Assembly: GCA_045597125.1 (NCBI GenBank)
Contig: JAZODR010000023.1
Span: 1-60,375 of the forward strand
Reading direction: 5' to 3'
Length of the DNA: 60,375 nucleotides
DNA from: RGIG5579 sp045597125
GTDB taxonomy: Bacteria; Bacillota; Clostridia; Oscillospirales; SIG627
Shown: piece by piece, positions 1 to 10,615 of the stretch
Layout: each line of letters opens with the position of its first letter
How positions within the stretch are numbered: the stretch's first letter is position 1
Made by a program: the position numbers and the translations under genes
Notes under the pieces: generated by a model
What the model saw: only the letters and a program-made list of their open reading frames with translations
Told to the model about the DNA's origin: nothing
Databases searched by the model: none

Positions 1-2076
<2,076 letters not shown>

Positions 2077-2110
2077 TGCCCCTGCATCCTGCGCGCAACC
2101 AAACAACAAA

Positions 2111-2145
2111 AATCCGGACCACCAAAAGGTGGTCCGGATTTTTTG
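2111..2145 (+). terminator. Rho-independent terminator of the PFOR gene
   Basis: AATCCGGACCACC pairs perfectly with GGTGGTCCGGATT (13 bp, AAAA loop) and is followed by a T run. It also lies at the 3' end of the convergent bofA gene and can serve both strands. Confidence 0.93.
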
Positions 2146-2406
2146 TTATACAAGCACCCATTGCATCATCAGCAGCAGGCCGAATCCCGGCAGACCGAGA
2201 ATGCCCATGATAAGCGCATTGACAAGATTGGCGCCGGGCAGAATGACGGCGAGCGAGGGAATTTGACCGAGGGCGGCCAAAGCGGCCAGTGCCAGGGCGC
2301 TGCGCCCGCCCAGCCGAAGCAGGCGGCCCAGGGGCCGCCGCAGTAAAATCAGCAGCATGAGGGCAAAGAAACCGCCGCCCAGCCAAAGTGCCTGCGGGGC
2401 GGTCAT
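2146..2406 (-). CDS. bofA: BofA-family pro-sigma-K processing inhibitor-like membrane protein
   Basis: 86 residues, mostly hydrophobic, with the family signature GANLVNALIMGILGLPG near the C terminus. In Bacillus subtilis BofA sits in the outer forespore membrane and restrains the SpoIVFB protease that activates sigma-K. The start overlaps the stop of the DUF2508 gene by four bases, so the two are translationally coupled, the same order as yaaL-bofA in Bacillus. Function in this organism is inferred from family and neighbourhood. High-GC codon use, like the adjoining PFOR gene. Confidence 0.87.
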   Translation of the reverse strand: MTAPQALWLGGGFFALMLLILLRRPLGRLLRLGGRSALALAALAALGQIPSLAVILPGANLVNALIMGILGLPGFGLLLMMQWVLV

Positions 2407-2642
2407 GGAGCCGCCTCCAGTTCCTTAATCCGGCGCAGCAGATAGCTGTAACGGGACTGCAGGGCATTGATCTCGTAGACGAAGGATTCTACCAGTTCCG
2501 GATCCTGAGCGGTGTCAAAGCAGCTGTAAGCCTGGTTGATCTGTACCCGGGTGGCGGCAAGGGATTCCAGCAGGTCCTGCCGCTCGGAAGGCTCGGGTTC
2601 AGGTCGGCGGCCAAAAGAGAATATACGCTGAGGTTCGGGCAT
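2403..2642 (-). CDS. DUF2508 (YaaL-like) protein
   Basis: 79 residues, soluble and helical, with a charged N-terminal third (PEPEPSERQDLLESL) and the DUF2508 pattern INQAYSCFDTAQDPELVESFVYEINALQSRY split over two helices (residues roughly 34-66). YaaL homologues of unknown biochemical role commonly precede bofA, as here. A strong Shine-Dalgarno (GGAAGGGAGG) stands upstream of the ATG. A candidate promoter lies in the 120 bp between this gene and the azlD terminator but is not convincing. Confidence 0.8.
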   Translation of the reverse strand: MPEPQRIFSFGRRPEPEPSERQDLLESLAATRVQINQAYSCFDTAQDPELVESFVYEINALQSRYSYLLRRIKELEAAP

Positions 2643-2731
2643 AGGGGGGGCCTCCCTTCCTTGGTGTTCGGTGTCAGTATATGCTTATTATGGACAGATA
2701 TGCCGGCGAATAATCGGCCCAGAGAAGAAAA

Positions 2732-2765
2732 AGCGGTGCTCTCTGTACAGAGAACACCGCTCTTT
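2732..2765 (-). terminator. Terminator of azlCD
   Basis: AGCGGTG(C/T)TCTCTG is an inverted repeat around GTAC at 2732-2761, with A-rich sequence on the left and T-rich sequence on the right. It can terminate azlD transcription on the minus strand and may work in both directions. Confidence 0.85.
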
Positions 2766-3109
2766 TAAGCAAAAACGCCTTGAACCAGGACCATGTAAAG
2801 GACGGTCGCACCGAAAATGGACAGCAGGTCGTTGTGTTTCCAGATGTGCAGGCCCGCGGCCACAAGGCCGGAGACAAGGGCGGGGACCCAGCCGGCGGGG
2901 GTGGCGAAGCTGACGCCCTTCAGGCAGTAGACGATGAGCATGGAGATAATGGCCGGGGGCAGTACGCTGCCCAGATAGAGGATGATGCGGGGCGGGTGGT
3001 CACCGTGGTCAAAAAGCAGGAAAGGCAGCGCACGGGTCAGGAAGGTGACTGCGGCCATGACCAGAATGGACAGCGCGGCCTGGCCGGGGGTGAGGGCGGG
3101 TGTGGTCAT
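2765..3109 (-). CDS. azlD: AzlD-family branched-chain amino acid transport subunit
   Basis: 114 residues with about four hydrophobic segments. It contains the typical AzlD segment TRALPFLLFDHGDHPP and the run YLGSVLPPAIISMLIVYCL. AzlD is the small partner of AzlC; together they form an exporter of branched-chain amino acids and analogues in the cytoplasmic membrane. The ATG overlaps the azlC stop by four bases (ATGA), indicating coupled translation. GC-rich codon use. Confidence 0.9.
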   Translation of the reverse strand: MTTPALTPGQAALSILVMAAVTFLTRALPFLLFDHGDHPPRIILYLGSVLPPAIISMLIVYCLKGVSFATPAGWVPALVSGLVAAGLHIWKHNDLLSIFGATVLYMVLVQGVFA

Positions 3110-3816
3110 GCTGCGTCAGCTCCTTTCACAGCGGAATGAACGTCCAGCCTGGGACGGGCCAGAACCAAGATCAGCACGATGATGCCCAAAGCGGGCAGCA
3201 GCATATTGTCTGCACCTACCAGCAGAAGACATACGACGGTGGCCGCTGCGCCCAGCAGGGCGGGCAGATGTTTGGGGTAGGCACGCCACTGGCTGACGGC
3301 GATGACGATGAACAGAGCGGTCATGGCGAAGTCCACGCCGGTAGTGTCAAAGCCCAACAGCTGGCCCGCCAGTGCGCCCAGCACCGAGCCGATCACCCAG
3401 TAGCTGTGATCCAGCAGGGCGATGGTGAAATAAAAGTCATGGGGGTCGACCTCTTTGGGGGGCTGGGCGCTGCTGAGCAGGGCGTAGGTCTCGTCGGTCA
3501 GGGAGAACATCATATACAGCTTGCGCGGGCCCATGCCGTGGAATTTCTCCAGCAGAGACAGGCCGTAGACCAGGTGGCGGAAATTGATGATAAAGGTCAG
3601 CAGAGCCACCTGCCCCAGACCCGCGCCCATGGCCAGCAGAGACACACCCAGATACTGGCCGGAGCCGGCGTAGATAAGCAGGCTCATAAAAAAGGCCCAC
3701 AAGGGGTTGTAGCCGATGGATTGCAGCATCAGGCCGAAGGCCATACCGATGGCGATGTATCCCATCAGCACCGGGACGGTGAGGGGAAAGGCCGCTGCAA
3801 AGGTTTTGCGGTTCAT
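3106..3816 (-). CDS. azlC: AzlC-family branched-chain amino acid transport subunit
   Basis: 236 residues, an integral membrane protein with the AzlC signature PVLMGYIAIGMAFGLML near the N terminus and INFRHLVYGLSLL in the middle. An in-frame GTG lies nine bases upstream at 3825, but it overlaps the GAGGTG ribosome binding site, so the ATG at 3816 is chosen. First gene of the azlCD pair. This is the last clearly GC-rich gene; composition drops abruptly just upstream of its start. Confidence 0.92.
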   Translation of the reverse strand: MNRKTFAAAFPLTVPVLMGYIAIGMAFGLMLQSIGYNPLWAFFMSLLIYAGSGQYLGVSLLAMGAGLGQVALLTFIINFRHLVYGLSLLEKFHGMGPRKLYMMFSLTDETYALLSSAQPPKEVDPHDFYFTIALLDHSYWVIGSVLGALAGQLLGFDTTGVDFAMTALFIVIAVSQWRAYPKHLPALLGAAATVVCLLLVGADNMLLPALGIIVLILVLARPRLDVHSAVKGADAA

Positions 3817-4103
3817 TGGTATCACCTCGCAGGATAGTCAGCGCTTATTCTACTCCTTTTTTCGACTAAAAGCAAGAGGGCAAGTACTGGGTCCCTTTTT
3901 ACTTTTGGACTGATGGATTCCAACTCCGGCAATTTCACTAAGCATTGATGCAGACCGAAGAATATGATAAAGTAAACTGAACGATAAACTTGAATTTGAC
4001 GGTTGATTTTCACTCTACTAATGGTTGATGTCTCCCCTTTCAACCATTGGTTCGTGTTATTTTCCTTAAAAGGCGCTACAATCAAAGCAAAAGGAGGTAG
4101 CCT
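3817..4103. other. Intergenic region containing the composition break
   Basis: No credible gene. The first 20 bases are the azlC ribosome binding region. From about 3840 the DNA becomes AT-rich and stays so. AGGAGG at 4092-4097 serves the XRE regulator. A TACAAT hexamer at 4077-4082 lies too close to the ribosome binding site to be a confident promoter. Confidence 0.6.
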
Positions 4104-4712
4104 ATGGACCAAATCAAAATAGGAAAGTTTATTGCCGAGTGCAGAAAAAAGCAAAATCTTACACAAGCACAGTTGGCAGAAAAATTGGATATAACCGACA
4201 GAGCTATATCCAAATGGGAGACAGGCAAAGCAATGCCCGATTCCGATATTATGCTCGACCTTTGTGATATTCTTGGAATCAAGGTAAATGAATTATTGTG
4301 TGGGGAGATGATTGAGATAGAACACAAGGATGAACAATTAAATGAACTGATTTTTCAGATGGCAAAAAATGAGGAAAGGTATCATAAACGACTACTGCAT
4401 TCTGCTTATGTGATTATCGCAACCAGCCTGACAGCACTTATTTGCCTGATGAGCTTAATATCACTTCTTATCCCTGAATGTGGATTCCAAGACTTTTTAA
4501 TAATCGTGTCTGTTATACTGTTTATCATTCCTTGCATGATTGCTCTTAAATTTAAGGCAGAGACAGGGTATTATGAATGTAAGAACTGTCAACATATGTT
4601 TGTTCCTAACTACAAAGAGATTGCCTTGTTGATGCAAACGCCAACCAGAAGATTGTTGAAGTGTACTAAATGTGGAAAATGGACTTGGTGCAAAAAATTA
4701 ACCAAGAGATAA
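4104..4712 (+). CDS. XRE-family transcriptional regulator with membrane hairpin and zinc-ribbon tail
   Basis: 202 residues. Residues 5-60 are a Cro/C1-type helix-turn-helix (LTQAQLAEKLDITDRAISKWETG). Two hydrophobic segments follow (about 96-117 and 124-143). The C terminus carries two CxxC pairs (CKNC and CTKC) spaced like a zinc ribbon. The design suggests a membrane-tethered DNA-binding protein. AGGAGG seven bases before the ATG supports the start. It is followed by a bidirectional terminator and the convergent MATE gene. Its target is unknown; the palindrome at 6194-6213 is one possibility but is not adjacent. Confidence 0.85.
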   Translation: MDQIKIGKFIAECRKKQNLTQAQLAEKLDITDRAISKWETGKAMPDSDIMLDLCDILGIKVNELLCGEMIEIEHKDEQLNELIFQMAKNEERYHKRLLHSAYVIIATSLTALICLMSLISLLIPECGFQDFLIIVSVILFIIPCMIALKFKAETGYYECKNCQHMFVPNYKEIALLMQTPTRRLLKCTKCGKWTWCKKLTKR

Positions 4713-4731
4713 AACGGTATGAGACAAAATT

Positions 4732-4767
4732 AAAAGGATGTGTAGAAATTCTACACATCCTTTTTTA
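4732..4767. terminator. Bidirectional terminator between XRE regulator and MATE gene
   Basis: AAAAGGATGTGTAGAA pairs perfectly with TTCTACACATCCTTTT, with A and T runs on the two sides. Both convergent genes end here. Confidence 0.93.
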
Positions 4768-6123
4768 TGTTACTGAGTGCATCCATTTGCCCGACAGGGT
4801 GTGACGAATGCAAAAAAACGCTTTTGGAATATCTTCAATCAGAAGGACGATGGGATAGACCAGGAGAAATTCCCATTTCCATACAAGGCCGAGAATGATT
4901 GCCGTGGGGAGGGAAAGACACCATAGACACGAAACATCAAAAAGCATTCCTTTTCGGGTATCACCGCCTGCGCGAAATATGCCTACGATGGAAATGTAGG
5001 GAATATTTCTCAGAGGCATTTCCATACCGAAAAACATAAGCAAGAACATAGCTGCATATTTTGCTTCCTCTGACAGAGAAAAGAGGGAAAGGAGAGGAGA
5101 GCGCAGCAGTATGATTGAACCCCCGATTACAAGACAAAATGCGGGTATCAATAGGGTAAAACGCTTTGCATAGGTATGGGCGGTATCAAAATCTTCTTTG
5201 CCGATGCTTTTTCCGATCATAACGCTGCAAGCACTGCAAAGACCGACCATCAAAACGAAGGCAAGGTTTTCAACGGTCTTGGTAATGGTCAGGGCGGCGA
5301 TATTGCTTTCTCCCATTCTTCCGTAAACCATATTGACTCCCGCCACTCCCAGTGCCCACATTGCCTCGTTACAGAATACGGGGATGGAAATGGAAAAGAA
5401 TTTCTTTACAAAGCCCTTGGGAAAGGTGAACATTTCCTTTAATGAGCAACGCAGAATATATTTTCTGAAAAAAGCAACCAGGAAAATAAAGAGGGGATTG
5501 ACCAGGGAAGCAATTACCGTTGCAATTGCGGCACCCTGAATTCCAAACTTTTTAAATCCCAATAAGCCAAAAATCAGCACTGCATTGAAGAAGATGTTTA
5601 CAAATACTGAAATTAAATTGGAAATAACAGGGAGTTTTACCTCCTCGGTGGAGCGGAGAATGGTGCAAAAGCCCAGATTGATGGCAATTCCCACGTAGGA
5701 AAAAGCCGCGATGCGTAAATACTTTGCTCCTTCATTAATAATGGGTTTTGAATTGGTATAAAAACCGAGAACTACCTCAGGAAAAGCGGAGATTAGAATG
5801 GCGGCGAGCATAGATACAATAAAGCAGCTGATGGTCATAAGTCCATAGGTTCTGCGAATGCCCTCCAGATCTTTTTTACCCCAATACTGAGCGGCGAAAA
5901 TGGTTCCGCCCGATGTAATGCCAAATAGGGAAATGTTGACAAGCTGTGCAATTTGCGCGCAAATACCCACGGCACCTACTGCAATATCTCCAAGCCTTCC
6001 AATCATTAGATTATCAATGATAGCAAGGGAACTGGAAAGTAGATTTTGCAGAGCAATGGGAATGGCAAGAGTAAGGATCCATTTCCAAAACTTTCGATCT
6101 TGCAGCATTTTTTGAATAAACAT
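4765..6123 (-). CDS. MATE-family multidrug efflux transporter
   Basis: 452 residues with about 12 membrane segments, the usual size for the NorM/DinF superfamily. The N-terminal segment WILTLAIPIALQNLLSSSLAIIDNLMIGRLGD is the MATE start pattern, and the second half repeats it (SIPVFCNEAMWALGVAGVNMVYGRMGE). Probably a Na+ or H+ coupled exporter of drugs or metabolites. It is transcribed divergently from the MFS gene from a promoter pair that shares a 20-bp palindrome, so the two transporters are probably co-regulated. Confidence 0.93.
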   Translation of the reverse strand: MFIQKMLQDRKFWKWILTLAIPIALQNLLSSSLAIIDNLMIGRLGDIAVGAVGICAQIAQLVNISLFGITSGGTIFAAQYWGKKDLEGIRRTYGLMTISCFIVSMLAAILISAFPEVVLGFYTNSKPIINEGAKYLRIAAFSYVGIAINLGFCTILRSTEEVKLPVISNLISVFVNIFFNAVLIFGLLGFKKFGIQGAAIATVIASLVNPLFIFLVAFFRKYILRCSLKEMFTFPKGFVKKFFSISIPVFCNEAMWALGVAGVNMVYGRMGESNIAALTITKTVENLAFVLMVGLCSACSVMIGKSIGKEDFDTAHTYAKRFTLLIPAFCLVIGGSIILLRSPLLSLFSLSEEAKYAAMFLLMFFGMEMPLRNIPYISIVGIFRAGGDTRKGMLFDVSCLWCLSLPTAIILGLVWKWEFLLVYPIVLLIEDIPKAFFCIRHTLSGKWMHSVT

Positions 6124-6170
6124 AGTACCTCAAAAGAGTCTGAATTTTGTCTTAAAACAATTACTTTCTA

Positions 6171-6237
6171 ATTATACTCTTTCACAAGATAAAGTCAAGC
6201 CGTACGGCTTGACATCATACCGATACTGTGGTATGCT
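6171..6237. promoter_or_regulatory. Divergent promoters sharing a 20-bp palindromic operator
   Basis: The perfect palindrome GTCAAGCCGTACGGCTTGAC occupies 6194-6213. Its two ends supply the -35 boxes of both genes. Rightward (MFS): TTGACA 6209-6214, 17-bp spacer, TATGCT 6232-6237. Leftward (MATE): TTGACT (complement of 6193-6198), 16-bp spacer, TATAAT (complement of 6171-6176). A second shorter inverted repeat, CATACC...GGTATG, lies at 6216-6235. A repressor bound to the palindrome would cover both -35 boxes. Confidence 0.85.
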
Positions 6238-6267
6238 TTCCTTGCTAAAAATCGAGGGGGAATTTTG

Positions 6268-7476
6268 ATGAATTTGCGCACTTGTTCTACAAAGAAAGGC
6301 ATAACGTTGCTTTTTTCTGCGGCATATATGGTAAGCTATCTGACCCGTATTAATTTCGGTGCGGTGATTTTGGAAATGGTCCATTCCACGGGCTTTTCGC
6401 AAACTCTGCTATCCCTGTCTTTGACGGGAAGCTTTATTACCTACGGCGTTGGACAAATTATCAGCGGTGTTTTGGGGGATTTGATTTCTCCTAAAAAGCT
6501 GGTTTCCATCGGTTTTATTATTACGACCTTGATGAACATTTTAATTCCTTTTTGCCCGAATCCTTATTATATGCTTGGCGTTTGGTGCCTAAACGGCTTT
6601 GCTCAATCGTTGATGTGGCCTCCTATGGTAAAAATTATGACGGCGCATTTAACCGAGGAGGAATATAAAACATCGGTGAGTAAGATTTCTTGGGGGAGTG
6701 CCAGCGGTTCTATTCTGGTGTATCTTCTGACTCCGTTTCTTATTTCGCTTTTTAATTGGAAATGGGTGTTCTTTACCTCTGCTTTTGGCGGTGCGGCGAT
6801 GTTTTTATTTTGGGTTCTTTTTTCGCCCGATGCCGATATAAAAAAGGAAAGCAAACTAAAAGCGACGGTGGGAAAAGGCGCTTATCAAGTTCTCTTTTCT
6901 CCCTTGATGCTCGGTGTTTTGGCGGTAATTGTTTTTCAAGGAATTCTCCGTGATGGCGTGACTACATGGATGCCAACATACCTTGCTCAAACCTATAATC
7001 TGAGCAATTCCATCTCTATTTTAACCGGTGTGGTTATGCCCGTATTCTGCATATTCTGCTACCAAATTGCAACGGGGCTTTACGTAAAAAAACTTCATAA
7101 TCCGTTAAGCTGCAGTGGTGTATTTGCTCTTGGCGGTGTATTTTCTGCTTTGGGATTGTATTTATGTACGGGAATGAGCCCTGTGATTTCCGTTTTCTTT
7201 ACGGCGATTTTGATTGGCAGTATGCATGGAGTGAATTTAATGCTGGTTTGTATGATTCCGCCCTTTTTCAAACGCTTTGGCAACGTGTCGGCGGCTACAG
7301 GCATTATCAATTCCTGTACCTATGTGGGAAGCGCTGTTTCCGGTTATGGAGTGGCTCTCATCTCCGAAAAATTTGGTTGGAGCGTTACCTTATTGATTTG
7401 GTGTCTTTGTGCCGCAGCAGCAGCTTTGCTTTGCTTCGTTTGTATTCCCGGATTCCGAAAAAAATTCATTTTATGA
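6268..7476 (+). CDS. Major facilitator superfamily transporter (OPA-like)
   Basis: 402 residues with about 12 membrane segments. The first segment AAYMVSYLTRINFGAVI and the loop GDLISPKKLVSIG are typical MFS (loop 2-3 motif). The overall pattern resembles the organophosphate:phosphate antiporter group, but the substrate cannot be read. The ATG at 6268 is preferred over the TTG at 6265 because GAGGGGG ends seven bases before it. Divergent partner of the MATE gene. Confidence 0.88.
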   Translation: MNLRTCSTKKGITLLFSAAYMVSYLTRINFGAVILEMVHSTGFSQTLLSLSLTGSFITYGVGQIISGVLGDLISPKKLVSIGFIITTLMNILIPFCPNPYYMLGVWCLNGFAQSLMWPPMVKIMTAHLTEEEYKTSVSKISWGSASGSILVYLLTPFLISLFNWKWVFFTSAFGGAAMFLFWVLFSPDADIKKESKLKATVGKGAYQVLFSPLMLGVLAVIVFQGILRDGVTTWMPTYLAQTYNLSNSISILTGVVMPVFCIFCYQIATGLYVKKLHNPLSCSGVFALGGVFSALGLYLCTGMSPVISVFFTAILIGSMHGVNLMLVCMIPPFFKRFGNVSAATGIINSCTYVGSAVSGYGVALISEKFGWSVTLLIWCLCAAAAALLCFVCIPGFRKKFIL

Positions 7477-7480
7477 ATAT

Positions 7481-7525
7481 AATGCTTCCCTTCATTGGCA
7501 TACAATGGAGGGGAAGCATTTTTTC
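7481..7525 (+). terminator. Terminator of the MFS gene
   Basis: AATGCTTCCCTTCATTG pairs with CAATGGAGGGGAAGCATT with small imperfections and is followed by a T run. Confidence 0.9.
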
Positions 7526-7553
7526 TTGTATTTTATGAAATTTTTGCTATAAT
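7526..7553 (+). promoter_or_regulatory. Promoter of the GHL10-amidase gene
   Basis: TTGTAT at 7526-7531, 16-bp spacer, and TATAAT at 7548-7553 preceded by TGC (extended -10). The ATG is 28 bp further on. Confidence 0.75.
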
Positions 7554-7580
7554 ATAATTAAGTAGTGTAGGAGGTGCCTG

Positions 7581-10500
7581 ATGCAAGACGGTATGAACAA
7601 TCAGGAAAAAATTGAATCGGTTCAAAACTTTGTTAAGAAAAAAATCATCGTCGCAAGTGCGGTGATTCTTTTGGTGTGTTTTTTGGCGGTAGGGTGTTTC
7701 TTTTTTTGGAAGTTTTTGATTCCGTTCCCGAAAGCACCAAATCTTACACAGGAAAAACAAACGGAAGAGGCGCCGCAAAACGTGGTGGCAGATGATGAGA
7801 TTCGCGGAGTTTATATCGCCAGCGTTGCGAACATTAATTTTCCCTCCAAATCGGGACTTTCCGAGGATGCGCTACGTGGGGAATTGGATGCAATCGTGGA
7901 AAATTCCCGCCGTATTGGCTTTGATACAATTTATTTTCAGGCACGACCCTCTGCAGATGCTTTGTATGATTCCGCTTTGTTTCCCGCCTCCCGCTATCTT
8001 TCGGGAAAAGAAGGTGCGAAAATTGACCTTGATCCCTTGGCATATATCATTGAAAAAGCGACCGAGTACGATATGAAGGTGGTCGCATGGGTCAATCCTT
8101 ATCGGGTTACCGCTTTTAAATCCGCTTCCAAGGAGGAGGCGCTGGAAGCTCTTTCCGAGGAAAATTTTGCAAAAAAACATCCCGAGCATACGGTTTTTTA
8201 CGGTGGTAAGCTTTATTTTAATCCCGCCTCTAAAGAGGTGCGCAAATTGATTGCCGACGGTGTGAAGGAAATTTGCCAAGGATATGATGTTGCGGGAATC
8301 CTCTTTGACGACTATTTTTATCCTTATCCTGCAGATGGGGAGAAGTTTGATGATAGTGCGTCTTTTGCTTCTTCCGATACAAATTTGTCCTTGGAAAATT
8401 GGCGCAGAGATAATGTCAATCAAATGGTGCATCTTATCTATGATACCGTAAAGGCTGTTTCCCGAGATTTGACCTTTGGCATCAGCCCCTTTGGAATCTG
8501 GAAAAATGCTTCTTCCGATCCCCGTGGCAGTGATACCCGCGGCCTTGAGGCATATTCTCAGCTTTATTGCGATGCTTTAGCTTGGATTGAGGGCGGATAT
8601 ATTGATTATATTTCACCTCAGATTTATTGGGAGAGGGGTTATTCCGCAGCTGATTTTGCCACGCTGACTCGTTGGTGGAGTGCACAGGTGGACGGTACGG
8701 GCGTAAAGCTTGTGATCTCTCACGCGGCTTATCGGGCAGGCGATTTTAAGCTGGGCGGTGAAGAACTTGCCCAACAGATTCAGTATGCTCGTAGCTATAT
8801 GGGATCTTGCGGCAATATTCAATACGGCTATGAAGATATTACCAAAAATACTGCGGGTGTGTGCGATGCTTTGACCCGTCTTTATAAGGAATCTTTTAAT
8901 GAAGAGGTGCAAAGCACCGTCGAGGGCGTTTCGTTTATCTATCCCGGTAAGGAAGTGAAAACTGCGGATTCTGCACGCTTTGTTACAATCCGTACCGATC
9001 CGAATTATCCCGTCTATGGTGAAACGGGGAAGGTGGCGAGAACCAAGAGCGGTTTTGCAACAGTTTTGATGCCGCTTTCCGTGGGGAACAATACGTTGAC
9101 TTTAAAGCAAAACGGAAAAGATTATTCTTTATCTGTCACAAGAACCGATTCCATATCGCCTACCACCTTGGAAAAATTTCAAATCCAAAGCGTGACCCCA
9201 TCCGTAGAAGATGGGGTCCTTGCATCCTCGGGCGCGGAAATTCCCGTTCGCGTTACTGCCCCTCGCGATTGCAGTGTTTTCGTCAGTTTGGGGAATGAAA
9301 GCGTTTCCTTGAAGCCTACTTTAAATCAAAAAGGTGCGGGCGAGTATGTGAAAGAGGTTTATGAGGGAAGCATTGCTGTTCCTTTTGTGTCTGTTGGTGA
9401 TGCTCCCGTTTCGACAGGAAAACTGATTTATACCGTTTGCGGAGAGAAACAGTTGTCACAAGAGGGAGCAGAGGTGATGGTGATTCCTGCGTCCCTTTCA
9501 GCTTGTGCCACGGTGACGGAGAATTATTCCTATTTAAAGATTGCACCGGATAGTTCCTTTTACGATGACTATACCCCTGCTTCTGTGGGAATGACGGATG
9601 AGGTGATTGCTTCTTACGACGGTTTTTATCAGCTTGCGTTTGGAGGCTTTGTTTCTAAAAAATTCGCTTCTTTTCAAATGGGTACATTTGTTCAAGAGTC
9701 TGTTTTGACCAAAAGTGAGTTTGTTTCCGGTATTAAAACTTGCGATTTAAAATTGACTCTTGGTGCCGCCCCGCCTTTGGATGTCAAGGTGGAAGAAGAT
9801 CGGGTGAAAATCACCTTCTTTTCTACAGAATGTGCTTTGGAGAAAGCGATTCGACTTGAATCGAATCCTTTATTTGCATCCGCCCGTGTTGATTACGACG
9901 AAGAATCGGGCAGTACTTGCATAGAGCTAAAGCTGAAAAACGCTCAAAATTTTTACGGTTTTGATCACACTTATGCGGATGGTATGGTTACTATTTCTTT
10001 TCGAGCGCCGTCTGCTTTGGCAAAGGGGGAGAAACCCTTGGCAGGTAAGCGTATCGTTGTAGATCCTGGTCATGGAGGGACAGAACTTGGTGCTTATGGC
10101 TTCCTTTCCGATTACAATGAAAAGGATCTGAATTTGGCAATTTCTTTACTTCTTCGGGAAAAGCTGGAAGAGATGGGGGCAGAGGTTGTGATGTCAAGAA
10201 GCGATGATAGCACCGTTTCCTTAACGGAGCGCATGAATCTTTTGCAGCGGGAAAGTCCTGATTTGTCTATTTCCGTGCACCACAATTCCGTGAACGAAGC
10301 TACCGATGCGAATACCGCTCGCGGTACCTTGGGACTTTATTGGTCGGCGGCAGGCCGCTCACTGGCAGAATGCGTTCAGCGAGGGATTCCCCGTGCTCTT
10401 GCCATCCGTGATATTGGTGTGCGCACTCAAAAACTTGCACTTTGCCGCAATCACCGCTTTCCTCAGACCTTGGTGGAAACTTCTTTTATTTGTGCGCCGG

Positions 10501-10610
10501 CGGAATATGAAGCGGCTTTGCGCGGAGACTATGCACAAATTTGTGCTAATGCAATGGTGCAAGGCGTTTTGGATTGGTATCGGATGCAGGAAAATTTTTT
10601 GAAAGGATAA
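7581..10610 (+). CDS. Bifunctional cell-wall protein: GHL10-family hydrolase plus N-acetylmuramoyl-L-alanine amidase
   Basis: 1009 residues. One membrane anchor lies at about 22-45. A glycosyl-hydrolase-like GHL10 (DUF187) domain spans about 70-400 (RGVYIASVANINFP, DTIYFQARPSADALY, KVVAWVNPYRV, GILFDDYFYPYP, YIDYISPQIYW). A middle region of beta-rich repeats has no recognised motif. The amidase_3 domain is at about 825-1000 with zinc ligands in VDPGHGG, NEKDLNL and SVHHNS and a late glutamate in ETSF. It probably cuts peptidoglycan at the outer membrane face. GHL10 proteins are usually shorter; the amidase fusion is the notable point. The 101-residue gene follows after 5 bp. Confidence 0.9.
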   Translation: MQDGMNNQEKIESVQNFVKKKIIVASAVILLVCFLAVGCFFFWKFLIPFPKAPNLTQEKQTEEAPQNVVADDEIRGVYIASVANINFPSKSGLSEDALRGELDAIVENSRRIGFDTIYFQARPSADALYDSALFPASRYLSGKEGAKIDLDPLAYIIEKATEYDMKVVAWVNPYRVTAFKSASKEEALEALSEENFAKKHPEHTVFYGGKLYFNPASKEVRKLIADGVKEICQGYDVAGILFDDYFYPYPADGEKFDDSASFASSDTNLSLENWRRDNVNQMVHLIYDTVKAVSRDLTFGISPFGIWKNASSDPRGSDTRGLEAYSQLYCDALAWIEGGYIDYISPQIYWERGYSAADFATLTRWWSAQVDGTGVKLVISHAAYRAGDFKLGGEELAQQIQYARSYMGSCGNIQYGYEDITKNTAGVCDALTRLYKESFNEEVQSTVEGVSFIYPGKEVKTADSARFVTIRTDPNYPVYGETGKVARTKSGFATVLMPLSVGNNTLTLKQNGKDYSLSVTRTDSISPTTLEKFQIQSVTPSVEDGVLASSGAEIPVRVTAPRDCSVFVSLGNESVSLKPTLNQKGAGEYVKEVYEGSIAVPFVSVGDAPVSTGKLIYTVCGEKQLSQEGAEVMVIPASLSACATVTENYSYLKIAPDSSFYDDYTPASVGMTDEVIASYDGFYQLAFGGFVSKKFASFQMGTFVQESVLTKSEFVSGIKTCDLKLTLGAAPPLDVKVEEDRVKITFFSTECALEKAIRLESNPLFASARVDYDEESGSTCIELKLKNAQNFYGFDHTYADGMVTISFRAPSALAKGEKPLAGKRIVVDPGHGGTELGAYGFLSDYNEKDLNLAISLLLREKLEEMGAEVVMSRSDDSTVSLTERMNLLQRESPDLSISVHHNSVNEATDANTARGTLGLYWSAAGRSLAECVQRGIPRALAIRDIGVRTQKLALCRNHRFPQTLVETSFICAPAEYEAALRGDYAQICANAMVQGVLDWYRMQENFLKG

Positions 10611-10615
10611 AATGT

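Noticed and set aside
3822..4166. Minus-strand frame across the composition break (114 codons)
   Set aside because: No ribosome binding site, no recognisable motif, and it runs into the start of the XRE gene on the other strand.
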